Notes: generated from the letters alone by a model not told the origin. A stretch of 64,000 bases of DNA from Channa striata (GCA_033026295.1 CM065179.1:18407275-18471274), one strand, 5' to 3'; counted from the first letter of the stretch, positions 1 through 14,225 are shown. Program-made: numbers and translations.

Positions 1-930
1 AACTAGCAGTACACAACCATGTTGTTTTCGGATCAGCTTCTTTCTGCGCTTATAGGCTCTGGATATAGATTTATTACGACGTGAAACTGCTCAACAGACA
101 GTGAAAATGTTGGCATTTATGATGCCTGTAGTTCAGCCAACAAGATTTGAATAACAGCATCCCTGAAATGTTAATCTGCTATTTTCATTCTCCATTTGCG
201 GTCATACACACATATCCATCAGCAACTCAGCCAGTCACACATGCGGGCACACGCCGTCGAAAATGGAGCCGCCTGCCATCAAGGTTAACAGTGAAATGTA
301 TGATTTCAAATGAGGTATTTTCTGGTTTCGGAGTAGTGGCAGCGGAGAGGATGAGTGCACCCAGCTGGGGGTTTTTGAGCTGCCAGATTGCCTGACTGAC
401 TTCGCTCTCTCTCGCCGAGCCGAGCGGTGGCAGGGGTGTTTGGCTCCCAGCGTCAGTCACAACGCATCATGCAGCAGCCAGCCCACAGCAAGTGGAAGGG
501 TTGAGGGGTCTTCTCATGTAGGGCATGTCAGACACACCCACAGATCTGTCCCAGCGGGGGGGGGGGGACTCATAGATGGGTAAAAAGTCTCGAGGGCAGG
601 AAGCTTTGTAAATGTCTAGGGGTGGTGAATATGCAGGTGGAAATTACAGAAATGGGTGATCTTTAAAAGAAAAGGGATACGTTTGCAACTTGCAATGTCT
701 GGCTTAGAGGAATTTTGTGAAGCAGCGTTTTTTTCCAGAATGTTCTTGTGGCAGGGGCATGATGAGGTCATGTAAAGTTGTTCTTTGTTCAGTTTTAAAC
801 GGGTCTCCAGGCACACCCACAGCTTGCTTCTCCTAATAGCACTGCTCTGCTGTCAGAACAACTTTTTGATAGTAACCACAGTGGAATATGAACATGCGGG
901 CAAGGGTGTGTGAGATCTCCAATCTCCAAT

Positions 931-954
931 GTGTGTGTGTGTGTGTGTGTGTGT
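931..954. repeat. (GT)12 microsatellite
   Basis: An uninterrupted GT run of 24 bases within the upstream intron. Confidence 0.95.
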
Positions 955-3900
955 TTATGAGTTCTTTTTTTCTTTAGGATTCTTTCAAAAGTCACACTAA
1001 ACTGCACAACATATTAGGTCATGTCTGCAAATTCAGTGCGTCCACACTGTGTGTATCGTATGTGTAAGAGGTCAGGCAGAAGCCGGAATCTAAAACGGAG
1101 GGTTTGGTGATTAATCATTGTGTTTCCAGCCAACCATATCCCCTTGAAGCAGCCATGCCAGTCACAATGGGCCATGATGAAAATGTTTCACCAAATGGAG
1201 AGAAGAATCAAATTAGCTTCCCCATGTTGGGAAGTCGTGGTGAACTGCAGACTGACAGGACCAAAATAATCCGTGCCACACATGGAATGCCAACAGCAGA
1301 TGACGTCCCTAAATAAACTGGATTTTATTTGTTTAGGTACGAAAAGTCGGGCTGGTTGAAAATTGTGGTGCATGGTTTTAAATAGAGACACATAATAGCT
1401 ATTCTGTGCCAATACTGCTTAATTATACATTACAAAAATTTTAAGTGCCATTATGCACCCCAAAATACAAAAAGGCTTGGCTAAAAGATGATTCTAAAGT
1501 CCAGACTTAAAAGCCTAATGAACTAGCAATTACAATAAACACAACGGGTCATTGTACAATTAGTCCTGGCACTTTCAGGCACAAACTCTGGATACAGACA
1601 ACGCTGTTGCCTACGCTACACTGTCGTCAGCTGAAGGGGAAATCTTTCACACACGCTCGAAACACAAGGAAATACAACACAACACTTGTTTTTTTAGCAC
1701 CTAATCTAAATCTGTATAATAGCTGGAGAGTACAGTGTCGGATCAGGGCTGAAGTTCCTAATGTTCCTTTCTGAGAAATGTTACATAATGCTGCACATTG
1801 TCATCATCTATTTTTTATACTGTAGGTTGTCACATTGTAACATGTTATCAGGTAAATGAAACACCGACTCTTCTTTAGCCATAGCGTAGCCGCATCTCTT
1901 CTTCCACTACTAAATTGTAACTCTCATTTGCTGCACCTCACCACCCACCTTTTCCATTACTAGTCCACAGGGCACAGAAATGCCAAACTAATTGTTGCAC
2001 TATAAAAATCTAAATGTCTGCATGTCTCACTGGACTTCTCATCTCTCTTAATTTGAAGGCTATTAATAATACATACCTGCATGTTTATTGCTCTGTGGCA
2101 TCACTATTTTTTGCAGTAATCAAATAAGTCACAGTATAAATTATGCATGACAGTTGCTGTCACACGCCGTTCTTTTCTGCTTACTTTCTTTCTTGTGCAT
2201 GTAAAAAATATTGCTGGATAATTTTTATAAAGGGGAATGTGGTTGAGTCAGTATTCTCATTTCATAAAGCCCTGAAAATAAGAGCAAAGACACATTGAAG
2301 GGAAGAGGAAAAAAATCCAAAGTGGATAGAATGTGTTTGTGATGATAAGCCAGGATGGATTATTTTCCTTCCACTCTGACAGCCCAGATAATGCAATTTA
2401 TTTAGGTCGAATGGAGACGCCACAAGTGCCGCTCTTGTAACAATAGATGCTCAATTTCTTCGTCAGTCTCGCCGTGCAGGGCTGCTGAATTGGGTTGTAT
2501 TGAATTGCTGGCATGTTACTCCTGCCCGGTCCTTTCCAGGCTGATTCAGTGTGACGCTCAGTCCACGAGGTGCTCACTAAGAGCACATCCGCGGCTTTCT
2601 GCTGTCTCAGTCTTCTGGCACTGTAGCTAATTGCAAATGTCATGCTTTTTCACAGTTTGTGTGTGCGCCTGCATATCTTTGTGTTTGCTTGTGCAGAGAG
2701 GAGGAAAACATTTTATGCCGTTGAAATAAGGTTAAGTTAAAAATGGGAAGTTACATTTTACAGTGACGGGGACATCAGTGAGAAACTCTCACAGATGCGT
2801 TTTTGTATGTTTTTATCAAGGGAGGATAAATTAACCAATGAAAGTTATTACCTTTTTTAATTGTGTCTCCACAGGTCTATTTTTTTTATGTCACATACAC
2901 CTGTGGGATTGATTTACATCTTGAAGATATGAATGTAAATTGATATTAGCATATTATGAATAAATTATACCTTGGAACAATTTAATACATTGACCATATA
3001 GTCCATATCATTTGAGTAATCAATTGTTGATTGCGTGCATTCTCCGTACTGACTAATACGTGTGGAATGTTTCAGCACACAAACACACGTCCAGCGGTGT
3101 TGTTTTCTTTTTCTTCCCCTTCACCCTGGACACGCACATATGTAGCCAGATACAGGGCACCGCATGTGGTCAGACAGACAGAAATAGCTGCTCCCTACCC
3201 TGCAGTGCTCATCAATTCTAGTTTGTCAGGGGTTGCTCCACTCACGCTCCGTACAGTAATCACATTGCTACACCTGCTCCATCTACACACCGTTTGTTTA
3301 GGATGCACGCGCATTGTTAAAGGGTGGACACTGGCATGTGTGGCCTTTCAAGCTGGGTTCAAACTCTGTTTCAGCATGCTTTTACGCTAACGTGTGCGCA
3401 CTGATGTCCTGCCAGCTTGGTAATGCTCCATAACTACCATAACTCAGTTAATTAACGGAGCTCTAGTTTTGTTGCCTTTATAACAACATGTTCAGATGAA
3501 GTTGTCGCTTAGGAAATTTATATCTGCATATCATAAACAAGTTTTAATGCAGCAACTGTTAGAAAGAACAATTTATATCTATATTGATGATGATCAGTGG
3601 TTAATCTGACAGTTGCTGCAGGTTGTTTCAAGGAAAATGTGGGTTTGAGGCGTGCTGACACACAGTACAGACCGGCAGCCTCTGTTCCCATTAGATTGGC
3701 TCATTCTGCAGAGTGACTGCAAGGATGCTGATATCATGCAAAATGACCAGATCAGCTCAACCAACAAGAGAACATAACCTCTGTCTATCTTCAATGGTGC
3801 TTTATTCTTTTTCCACCTTCTCACCTGCTTTTCCGCTCTCGTGTGGCTCACCTTTGCAAACTGGTCACTTTAAAAAAATCTAAGACTGAATTATGGTCTG

Positions 3901-5689
3901 CATCTTTGTGCTAGAGAAAAGTGTTATCTATATTTCAGCATGGGTTTTATATTTCCCTCAGTGTGTATTCGGCTTTCTGTGCTAGTAACTGTAGCTCATC
4001 TGCAGTGACTGGCTTGTCTGTCTGGAGACATGTTGATACATGGATCGTGTTCCTACCTGTGAGTCTGTCGGCCTCTGGGCTTCTTGTCAGAAATGAGTTG
4101 GAAACTTGGAGTCATGCAGGTGATGCTGATATTTCCGTAGACCCTCATCGCATTTCTCTTCAGCTGTTTGTATTTTAGTTGAATTTCCACATACATTTTG
4201 ACTCTTTTCTTGTGCAGTTTCAGTTTTTTTACAAATGTGGCTTATTTTAGTTGGTAGTTGCTGGGATTTAGAAATTGGATTTATCTGCAAAAAGTTTCAA
4301 TTTAGGTTTTCTTCAGATGTGGGCGCAGTGCTGTTGATCCTGGTCAAGGGGATAAAACCACTGTCACAGATACATTGTGGATCTTTCGCTGTGTATCATC
4401 ACCACATGTATAAAACATATGTTCATTGCAACCATCCTGCAAGGGACAATATCAATATTTCACCATACAGACTCATCAAATGCAGCACAGTGATGTCAGC
4501 AAAGAGTGCATTTAGCCCATATTTTGCAGTTTAGTGCAGCCATGCTCATGGCTCTAACTGTTCTGTGTGCCTCACTACCTTTTAGGGATGTGCTGTAGCA
4601 TTAAATTTTAACGGGGCAGCTCTTGCTGGGCCCCGGCGATGGCTTATCAAGCTCATAGAGGGGGAACACTTGAACAGGCCGAGGCATGATCTCTGTCTCA
4701 GCAAAGCTATTACAAGGTTCAGTGATTCTAAGCACGGCAATGCAGTGGGTGATAAGCAGGTGTATATACAGTAAATGTAAGTGCATGTTTGTGCACTTTT
4801 GCCGTTTGTGTGTTGTGCGTTCATTCATGCAGAGTTTAGTGTTTCTGTCAGCACAACCTTTTCTACAGGCTTCCATTCAGGTGAATTTGCTAACCACTCA
4901 GCTCCAGACTTAAAGACATTCCCCCTATCACAATCCTCTTTTATGGCCCATTCGAAATCCTGGGTGTGGGTATCAGGGACTAGTTCCCTAAATATGCCGC
5001 GACGTTAAAATAATTTCTCTCCTCAGACGATGACCCCGTACAGCTGGAAAATGTCACACAGAAAAACCTATTTCAAGCCATACAGAGATGTTTTAGTATC
5101 TGCTTATTGTCAGGAAACAAGACTTTAGCTTATCTGTTTTGTGAATAAGTTTCTTATCACAGACCTGAGCCCTAAAAACATATCCCCATAAGCCCTAACT
5201 TTATGTCTGCCCACTGTATCTCCATTTCTCCCTCTTGTAAGTTTTCTCACTTCGCTGTCTTCACCCCAACTCTTTTGGGCTCTTTCTTTTTCTCTCTGTC
5301 TTTCACAAAGAATGAGAAAGACGCACAGTAGGAATAGAAGAGGCGACCTATTTTAGGACCAGTGTGTAATTAATCATAAGCAAGCAGCGGGCATTAAGAG
5401 AGGGGGAAATGTATGATAGCTCCCTCTGTGACTTTCTGTCCCTTCCTAGCTGACATTCTTTCTGTTTTTCTACACTAGATTTTAATTTGTATCTTTTACT
5501 TCCATCTTTCCCATCGACCAGGGATCCGTTTTGGCTCTCTTCCTCTGTATTGCTCTCTCTTATGCCTTTTTTGTTCCTATTATTTGCTTGAACAATAGGT
5601 AATAATTATTTCTAATTAAGAAATTTGTAAAATGTCATCTCAGGAACTGCTATATTTCCAAACAATAAATGGTTTTAAATGTAAATTTT

Positions 5690-6440
5690 GAACGTCCAAA
5701 AAAGAAAGATACACAGAACAGGCTGTGAAGAGAAACGACAAAAGTTGATGACAGAAACACTAGGAGAAATAAAAAAAACAACAACAACAGTCATTGACAT
5801 CAATGCCAAACTTCACAGAGCAGAGCTGAAGGGATCACAATCCAACATTCAAAGAAGACTCAGAGCAGAAATACAGAGAACAAACCACAAGTTGCAAAGC
5901 CATCATCAGCAGTAAGAATCAGAAGGCCAGGTTGGAATTTACAAAAAAAAAAGAACAGAGACACAAAAAATTCTGAAACAAAGTTTTATGAACTGATGAG
6001 ACCAAGATGAACATCTTCCAAATAGCGAAGGAAGAAAGAATGTGCTTTTCCAAACCACACAAGCTTATCTGTGCAGCACAGTGGCTGCATGTGCTTCTGG
6101 AACAGGCTCACCAACCTCTATAGATGATATGACTTATGATGGTGTATTCAGAAAGGTGTACAGAAACATTTTCTTTACTATTTACATTCTGTTTATTCAA
6201 CAAAAGTAAATGGAAGGAGCTTAATTATGCAGCAAGACCATTATCCATTACATGCTTCCATCTCAACAAATGAGTGCATCAGACGGAAAGGTGGAAGGGT
6301 GTTGGACCAGCATAAGTCAGTCACATGCATTTTACAATTTAAAAGGAGATTAAATTAGAGAAGCCCTCCAAACAGAAACAAAAAACTAAAGGAAGTTGCA
6401 ATGAAAGCCTGGAAATGTCGAGATTATGGACTTTTGTTGG
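5690..6440 (+). mobile_element. Decayed Tc1-like transposon remnant
   Basis: The + strand resembles the middle and end of a Tc1-like transposase gene read with many frameshifts and stops. Around 5985-6010 it reads like the motif in which the protein describes a target 'DE' core segment. Around 6390-6420 a stretch decodes as Leu-Lys-Glu-Val-Ala-Met-Lys-Ala-Trp, similar to the C-terminal helix of these transposases. No intact frame is left, the longest open piece (5688-5915) being 75 codons. No inverted repeats could be placed with confidence, so the boundaries are approximate. Assignment rests on recalled similarity to fish Tc1-like elements, not on a search. It is a dead copy and probably has no role in neurocan. 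Confidence 0.45.
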
Positions 6441-8585
6441 TGTAATTTTTTTCCTGTCTTGGTCTTTTATTTTGTAATATTGCTTTTCTTTCCTGCTAGT
6501 TTCCTTTGGGTTGCTTTACTTACCTCGTTTTGTCCTTATTGGTTTCTCCTGTTTTTTCCCATTTATTTTAACCCAGCTCTCCCCTCAAAATTTTTTGCAA
6601 GTTCGTCAGATATTCACTCAGATATTCGTACACTCATTTTGTCCACTGTTGGTTGGTTCGTTCTTGTTTGCTGCCCTTGCTCTGAGGTTTGGTCCCTTTC
6701 TTTGGTTCTTGGTTTAATTATTTGTTTGTATTTATTTATCGTCCTCCTGTTGAGTTAGTTTGGATCACGTTTTGTCTTGTTAGTTTAGTCCTTTTCTTCT
6801 TTCCTTTCTGTTACACTTGTTGGTCTGTTTTCTCTTAGAGATTTTTGGTTTGTTCACTTGTTTTCAAAAGAAGACACGCTGACAACAATTTGAGTCAGCG
6901 ATTGATGCAGATGGTGTTAACAAGTGGTTTGAAACAGCATTAAGTTTAATTTACCTCAAAACACTTCAAAAAATGTGTGTGATCCAATACAAAAGGTGTT
7001 ATCATCTTTGCGTGTTTACATATCGAGGTGTAGATTAGTGGTGGGGTGACACAGTTGACATAATGTGCATTGATGCGTCCCAAATTGGAAAGGAGGTCTG
7101 CACGTTGTTTTATTCATTTTGCTGTTGAATTGCTAAGTGTAGATTGCACAATATTTTTTAAACTTTAATGAAACAAGCTCTTGCTTCAATTATATTATGG
7201 AGAGGCTTTATTAGTCTTTAAAGCAGATTACCAGTCATACGGTCTAATTTTTTTTATTTAGAGATTAAAGTCTTGCAATGCATATTTGTTTGTTTAAAGA
7301 AATGATTGAATAAAATGTAGAAATGATTGATGAATTATTTTAGCAAATCAATTGTTTATTATATTATTTATTGAAAAATAAATAGCTTATTGGGGAAACA
7401 AGCTATAGTTTAATCTAAAACATAATCAATAGATTAATCGACCAAAAAAAATGTGCAGCTCTAGTGTACTGTAGTTACCCACAAGTGGAAGTCTGAACCT
7501 TCTATTTTCCTGTTTGAGCTTCAAACCCATGTTTTCAGAATACAGCAGAAACAAATGATTTAGTCCTGTTGTTGCAATACTTTTTGAGGGACTGTATGAT
7601 GACACTGCTACGGCTGCAGGCTACTGTTTGTAGACAGATGGTGAAGAACACCGTCTCATTTGTGTGTAATAAGTCGTTACTAATTGTCTGCAGATTGGAT
7701 CAATGTCCTATTCGGCTGCTGCTCAGCTCTCTGTTTGTATTAGCACAGACAGCACAACCATCATTTATCAATGAGGGTAGATTGTAGCTCAGGAAAAGTC
7801 CTTTTTATCCCATCAGTAGGGTAATTTCGCCTTTGGAACTGGATGGATTGTGTCAATAAAAGGTTTCTTTTGTAAAGAAAAGTGACCGATAGGAACAAAC
7901 ATTTAAAGGCTGTTAAGGCATTAAACAGATGCATGCCAACACACATGAATAAACACTGTTGTCACTCAGTAGCTTTGCCCTAATCTTTTCAGTTGTTGGC
8001 GCCATCCACTAAAGAGCTTAAGGATTAGTTTCTTAAGATGCATCACTGTCATTTTTTACGATGGCTAAGAAAATCTTGTGCCGTATTAATGCAGATAGCG
8101 CCACAAACCACAACTACAGCGCTATACAGTGCGGTGTGATTGACTGGGTGAATGATGAAGAGAAGTTCACCTTTTGGCTCCTGAAAGCCTTCCTCGCTAA
8201 GGCCACTTGATGACCCTAGTCCTCGGCTGTCAGTTACACTGTGTGCATCACTGCCTTTTCCACAGCAGCAGCTGAGCGTCTGCCCGGCTGTGTTTCAGAC
8301 TGGAGGGACGTGTGTGCAGCTTTAAGATTTAAGATTTAATGCCACAACTGCATGCAGAGATACTCGCATGTCAGACTTATCTTTGGCAATACAAGTGAGA
8401 CTCAGGGAGATTAATGCATAGGGAGAAGTTTGCACATTGCACAGCTTCGCCAGGAGGGGAGCCATCACGAGCGCTGATGCTGCCAGATCAATATGCACCT
8501 TTAACCTGGAATGAGATGTCGAGCACTAACAAGAGAAATGGAACTACGCTGGGTTAGTCATGGTTTAGAAGAATTGGTTTGAGAT

Positions 8586-8586
<1 letters not shown>

Positions 8587-8632
<46 letters not shown>
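8587..8632. repeat. (AC)23 microsatellite
   Basis: A perfect AC run of 46 bases in the upstream intron; likely polymorphic between individuals. Confidence 0.97.
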
Positions 8633-8634
<2 letters not shown>

Positions 8635-10736
8635 CAGCTATGTCTACCCCCAGGAATTGCCACCTTGATCTTTCAAAAAGGACATTAAATTTCACAGTGG
8701 ATTAGAGAAACCGATTGCTTGGAATTGAAGGTATTGTAAGCATTTTAATTCAAAAGTCATACACAAACCAGTTTCAAAAGCGTCTGCTTTAAAAAAATCG
8801 TAGCATCCTGGCATTTAATATGTCACCCAGAGTGAATGTCGTACAAGTTTGAGTCAAAAAAAGCTTTTCACTTCACTTCACCTAATTTACCTTAAGCTTT
8901 GGTGTGAACGGCAGCAGTGAAAAAAGATTGAGGTGCTTGCTGACAGTCTTCCTGCACCGTGAAAACACGCTGTTGGTGGCACGCTTTTAGCCACACTTAT
9001 TTGAATAAAGGACCGAGTGCATTGCAAGGCAAAACAATAATTTGAGCATGGCTTTTTGCATGGCATCTTTTAGGCCAGTGAACTTCAGTGAACATTTAAC
9101 AGTCAGGAGGATCGTCGCCATTACATTTGAAATGAGCAGCTGATGTTAAAGATTATTAAGTTTTACTTTTGTCTGTGATGGAATTATAGTTAGATTGGGT
9201 TAAAACATCAGAAATGAGTCTTTGTACTTGCCATAATGTATTTCTGCTGTAGTTTGATGGTGGCAGTGTGAAATACTTTTGATTCTCTGGTGAGTTAATG
9301 TCAAATATGGATGGTTGGATGGATGGATGCATAATGACTCTAACAGCTTCCTTTCACCTCTTTCCTCCATTTCTCTTATCCATTACCTGACATTTTTAGA
9401 TCCAACCAGGCACAAAGTGTCTTTTATTTTTTTATTTTATACATCATACTCTGCTCAGCACTTGAAAATTTTGCCATCTCCATCAGCACATCATTAACCT
9501 TTAAGCAATGTACGTTTTCAAATCACATACAGTGGGGTTTTTTTTTCCCCCTCACCACTGTTGATTTAAGAAATGAGTCTGTCTCTGATGGTTTTTCTCA
9601 TTCAGTGAAACACTTTTATGTACTTTTGAAAGGCAGTCTCTCCATCATCTCCCATGCCCAGTGTATCAACTGCTGCCCTCTGCAGCGGTGGGAGTCTATC
9701 ACTCTGTTTCACAGGAAATTGAACACACGCTCACATTATATCTCACCAGGATGCAATGAGTCAGGGTCAGACAAACATCCAGAAATATGCTTTCACACGA
9801 ACACATATGCATAAACACACGCACATACTCAAATGACAGTAATCCCAGACATTGAGGGGAACTGCACTCAGTGTTCTGCACAGTATCTCTCCGCTCATAC
9901 ATCATTAACTGAGTCTGGGTTTTATAATGGAGAAGATGCACTGTATTAGATGGCCTGGCAGATTGTGTCAGGGCCTGCAATCCTATCAGGATTGGATAAT
10001 AAAAAGACACTTAATCTAGCCAGTTCCCCACAGTCTTTCTTTGCACACAAAATAAAAAAATCCTAATGCCCGATCCTCACTCTAACCACCCTTGTCCAAT
10101 CCTCCTCTTCCCTCCCTTATATTTAAAACCTAAAATATAACCGTAGTAATTACTTCCGAGACTTAATCTTCAATCTCCACCATTCATCTAGCAAAGCGTT
10201 TTCCGTGAAGACACGTGGAGTTACAGCTCAGCATCATAAAAAGTGTTTATTACCTTCTCTGCAACACAATCATGTACCATAAAGATAGGTGGCCACCAGT
10301 ATGCATGACTAGGTGATGATCAGCCAGTTTATGAGGACCTTGGCTCATCGTAAGGACCCGAAAATAGAGGTGGGGGAACGGCAGGAGGGGGTCTGCTCAG
10401 CGCATTGTCCTTCACATAGGAGGCATTATTCATGATAAACAGGGCCAAGGCAGACGCAACAACAGCCAACCTGTCACCTTGTAGAAAGTCGTAGAGACAG
10501 GGACGAGTCTACGTACTGTGTGCCAACTATACTATCCCTCTGTCTCTGTCAGAACAGCAGCGACATGATGGGCCCTGTAAGAATAACGAGAGGGAAATAA
10601 TGCTGGCTCATTGCCTGTCACAGTTTGTCACCATCAGAGGCATTTTCGTAATGCTCTTTCTCTGTAGAAAATAAATTATAAATTCACGCTTGTCAGTTAA
10701 CCCCCCTCTCCTCTGTCTCTCACTGTGTCTTTACAG

Positions 10737-10853
10737 TGGAGAATAACCCGTGCCAGACCAACCCCTGTCTCCACGGAGGGAGCTGCCTGCAGGAAGGTGA
10801 CGGCTATAGCTGCTATTGTCCTCAGGGGTTCTCTGGAGAGAGCTGCGAGATTG
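10737..10853 (+). CDS. ncan: Neurocan exon: first EGF-like domain
   Basis: This exon encodes the first EGF-like module of the lectican G3 domain, an extracellular module that starts the C-terminal globe of the proteoglycan. It is bounded by an acceptor ending TTTACAG and a donor GTGAGT, with phase 1 at both ends, the symmetrical pattern usual for EGF exons. All six cysteines are present in EGF spacing (near residues 6, 11, 17, 26, 28 and 37 of the 312 residues seen here), with the typical CLHGG stretch after the second. The segment before the first cysteine is Glu-Asn-Asn-Pro and lacks the Asp-x-Asp/Glu calcium motif, so this EGF probably does not bind calcium in the canonical way. Length is 117 bases. 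The next exon is 20.8 kb away and joins in phase. Confidence 0.93.
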
Positions 10854-11180
10854 GTGAGTCACTGCCAGGTCAAGTCAGAGCGAACGGAAACCTCAGAGAT
10901 CACCAGCTGAAGACAGATGCTGTGTCGCTGTGGCATAAGGGAAAAGGCACAGACATATGCTGGGACAACATTTAGCACATTTGCTCTTAAGTGTAATGAA
11001 TTGAGAAGCAAAGCATCAGCTAATTTTCCTCTGTGGGCTTTGTTCTCACGTCGAGCACTCAAAGGGATCAACTGACTAATGACTGAAATTGAACAGGGGA
11101 TATCCATATGTTGCAAGTCACCCGCATGTGACAGACATAGCTGAATCTGTGCTATATTGGCTCAATTTTGAGTTTCTTTC

Positions 11181-11193
11181 TGTGTGTGTCTGT

Positions 11194-11229
<36 letters not shown>
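11181..11229. repeat. Imperfect TG microsatellite
   Basis: A TG run of about 49 bases with a few TC interruptions near its left side. A second pure TG tract of 20 bases lies at 11321-11340. Confidence 0.93.
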
Positions 11230-11230
<1 letters not shown>

Positions 11231-13980
11231 TTCACCTTTGGCCCAAGAGTAGTAGAAAGTCCATCGTTCCACTCAGCTGTGTGATGGGAGTCTCATAATG
11301 GCAGTGCACTGTTTTAGGTTTGTGTGTGTGTGTGTGTGTGCCAGCCTCTGTTTATGTGTGTGTGACAGAAACCTGCAAGGACACACAGGCCACACAGGAG
11401 CTATGAGCTCAGTGAGGGGTGGAGTAGCTGATGAAAGTGGATGAGCAGTAGACACATGTTGGTGCGGATGAGGAAAGACAGAAAACTAAAGAAGAGAAGG
11501 AGATGTGGCGTTGGCAGAAGGCATCAAAGCATCTTTCTGCGATGCCTTTTGAGATTTTAACATGTGCTCTCTTGATAGAGGCTGAGCATGTTATAGATGG
11601 TGCAAAGTTGTTGTTGGCGCTGTTCAGGCTGGCGCATTGATTCTGGGTCCTGGCCAAAGAGCTGTGGATTGTATCACAGTAAATATTAGATTATGTACAG
11701 AAGCAGCATGTTCTGTGGTAAATGTGGTGCTTTTGAATCTAAGTTTTACTATGATGCCTTTTGAGTCTCGTCTTTCTTTCGACAGTTGCCAATTTTTAAA
11801 CCACTTGTACCGAGCATCGGCTTCTTTTGACATATTCAAGGCCTTGAAGCGAACCAGTAAAGTCACCCAATTTCCCTGATGAAAGAGCTCATGTTCATCG
11901 GAGTGAAATCAGTTTGAGGACCTAGTGTAAACTCTCAGAATTAGTTATTGGAATTGGAAAAAAAAACTTGGAGCATTTTCAATCTATTTTACGAGCTCTG
12001 TATTTTGTAGTCACACATATCATGACAATGAATCAAGCTCCGGTTTCAAGGGTGGTTAAGGTCATAAATCAGGGGTTAAGGGTCAAAAGAGCCTTATTGT
12101 CCTGGATTAGGCTTTCAATAAACTTGATGCTTATACCCAAAAGTACTTATTATGCAACATGGAGATCAATCAACATTCTACTGCTGGATCGATAAATTGT
12201 GACACATGCATGTTAAGTGCATTCATTTACACATGCACAGTTTGTAATGATTTGCTCCAAATGATTTCTTTTTTGTTACTGAGGTTAAATCATGATGGTT
12301 TGTAATGGGAATAAATTATGATATTCCAGCCTAAATGTTGTAAGCAGCCAATTCATAAAATATTCAGTTGGGCGCTCACATTGCTTTCCTGCTTACAGCA
12401 TTCTACACTCAGGAATGTTTAATTGGCTTTTCCAGTGTTAATGAAGAGTTGAGATGTTGATTATGTTGCTAAACAGCTGCATATCTGATGTTTTTAATAT
12501 TAATTATGGCCAAAGGCAACAAGGTTAATTGCCTGTAACAGCAAAAGCTTGACCACAATTTAACCAACACAACACTGGGCTGCTATTCTCGAGAAAAGTG
12601 TAATTGCTGTGTTGCATTCCACGCCTACAGCTCATTTCTTTCAGTTCCCCATATTTGGGTGAAGGCATTTTTCTTTTCTTCCGATTCTAAACAAGTTTAA
12701 ATACAGCCAGCGCTGCTTCATTATAGCCAGAGAGGCATATACGTATAAACCTGTGTGCTCCGCACTGCTTCTGCTCTCGAATTGAAATGATTATTTAGGG
12801 AAAATAAGGCAGCGGCACCACAGCTGCAACACACCTTAGAGGCTGTCTCCAGGTCTTGGCTTGTAGCTGCAATTATTTGGAAAGAGCCGTTTTGGGGATG
12901 TGCAATATTGATGGCCCATGTTTGTACTGTAGGTCTGGAGTTAATATTTATGAGAGCAGAGGAAAGAGAGTGAGAGAAGCTGTGGACATGTCACTCTTAG
13001 CAGACTGGGTCCACTCCAACCTGATGTTAAGAAAATATTTCACCTAATCTGTATTCCAAACTTTACCTTCACTCATTTGAGCAAAGACACACAGACAATA
13101 ATGTGTAACACCAAACTGACATCAGAAATCTGAGCTCTGCGTTATCGTATCCCGTTGATCATCAGGGCCGGTTGGTGAAAGCTGGATCCTGCAGCAGAAT
13201 AAATGATTAATGAGGCACAACACAGGCTGTCAGTTTGATGGCCATGTGTTGAGATATAATAATGAATTACATTTCTGTCCCCCACAGCTGGAATGAACAT
13301 TTGTTCACAGATATGAGAGAATAAAATATAGTCCAAAACAAACACTGGGGTATGTTTCTTCCCTGATGATGCCCAGATAAAATTGTCAAATATCTCAGTC
13401 TTATTGTCTCTAATCTTTCTTGTACTGTGTACAAAAATCAGATAAAATAGGATCACTGTACATCCAAGCAAATTTAATAATTCAGTTCTAAAACTACTTA
13501 CTAATTATAGGGAAATAGTCTAAGCGTTTTTAAGAACCATACACCCAGTATACACCTGCAGATATTTTCAGTTATCGGGCCTGATTGTACCTCTCCTCAG
13601 GGCGAGGTGCAGAACTACCAATTTTTCCTTTACGTTTGTTTTTTAGGTTACAACTGCATTATTCTTATGGATTTCATCCAAAGATACATTCAAAAGCAAA
13701 AGCCAGTCAGTTAAAGTAAAAGATGGAATTTAATTCTGCAGGTGTGCAATGCAATGAAGATCAATTAAACAAATACATCATAGTAAAAACTCATAAACCC
13801 AGTTTTCACATTAATAACAGTGGTTGAATTACCTTCAGTGTCAATATTATTCATGCTGACTTTCTGTCACATTGTCACGACATGGCCCCACATGAACAGC
13901 ACAGCGCCCATTGGGGTTGGGGATTCTCAGTGGCAGGACAACTCGAGTAAAGCTGCATATGACAGAGTGGCAGTACAGTG

Positions 13981-14225
13981 GCAGGGGGTTCTGTGGAGAA
14001 TTTGCATGTTCTCTCCATGCTTGCGTCGGTTTCCTCAGGGTACTCACTTTTCTTCCCACACTCGGAAGACGTGCGTGTCAGGTTAATGACTCTAAATTGC
14101 TTAGTGCTATAGGTGTAAATCCTTGCATGTCTCTGTTTGTCAATCCTAAGTTAGACTGTTTACCCAAGGACAGCTGGGACATGCTCCAGCAACCACACAA
14201 CCAATAACAGAAGAAACGGTTAAGA
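13981..14225 (+). mobile_element. Diverged V-SINE-type element, + orientation
   Basis: The stretch carries the conserved central domain of the fish V-SINE group: a TTCTGTGGAGAATTTGCATG-like start, then TTCTCTCCATGCTTGCGT, then a TTTCCTC and CCCACAC segment followed by AGACGTGCGTG. The 3' part has the usual 'GACAGCTGGGACATGCTCCAGCAACC' type sequence seen at the LINE-related tail, here split by many substitutions. The tRNA-like head is not clear. The copy is old. Identification is from memory of the family, without a search. Confidence 0.65.

Larger units (their letters stand above)
1..10736 (+). other. ncan: Upstream neurocan intron (partial; 5' end outside window)
   Basis: No exon of the lectican family could be recognised here. 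The stretch ends in a good acceptor (pyrimidine-rich run, then TTACAG) directly before the EGF1 exon. The open frames present are short, lack domain features and are not flanked by convincing splice sites. The stretch holds a 12-base G run at 556-567, TG and AC microsatellites, a decayed Tc1-like remnant at about 5690-6440, and a T/G-rich low-complexity stretch at about 6430-6860. That all of it is one intron is inferred from the lack of any coding signal; the preceding exon, probably the glycosaminoglycan-bearing one, must lie further upstream. Confidence 0.6.
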
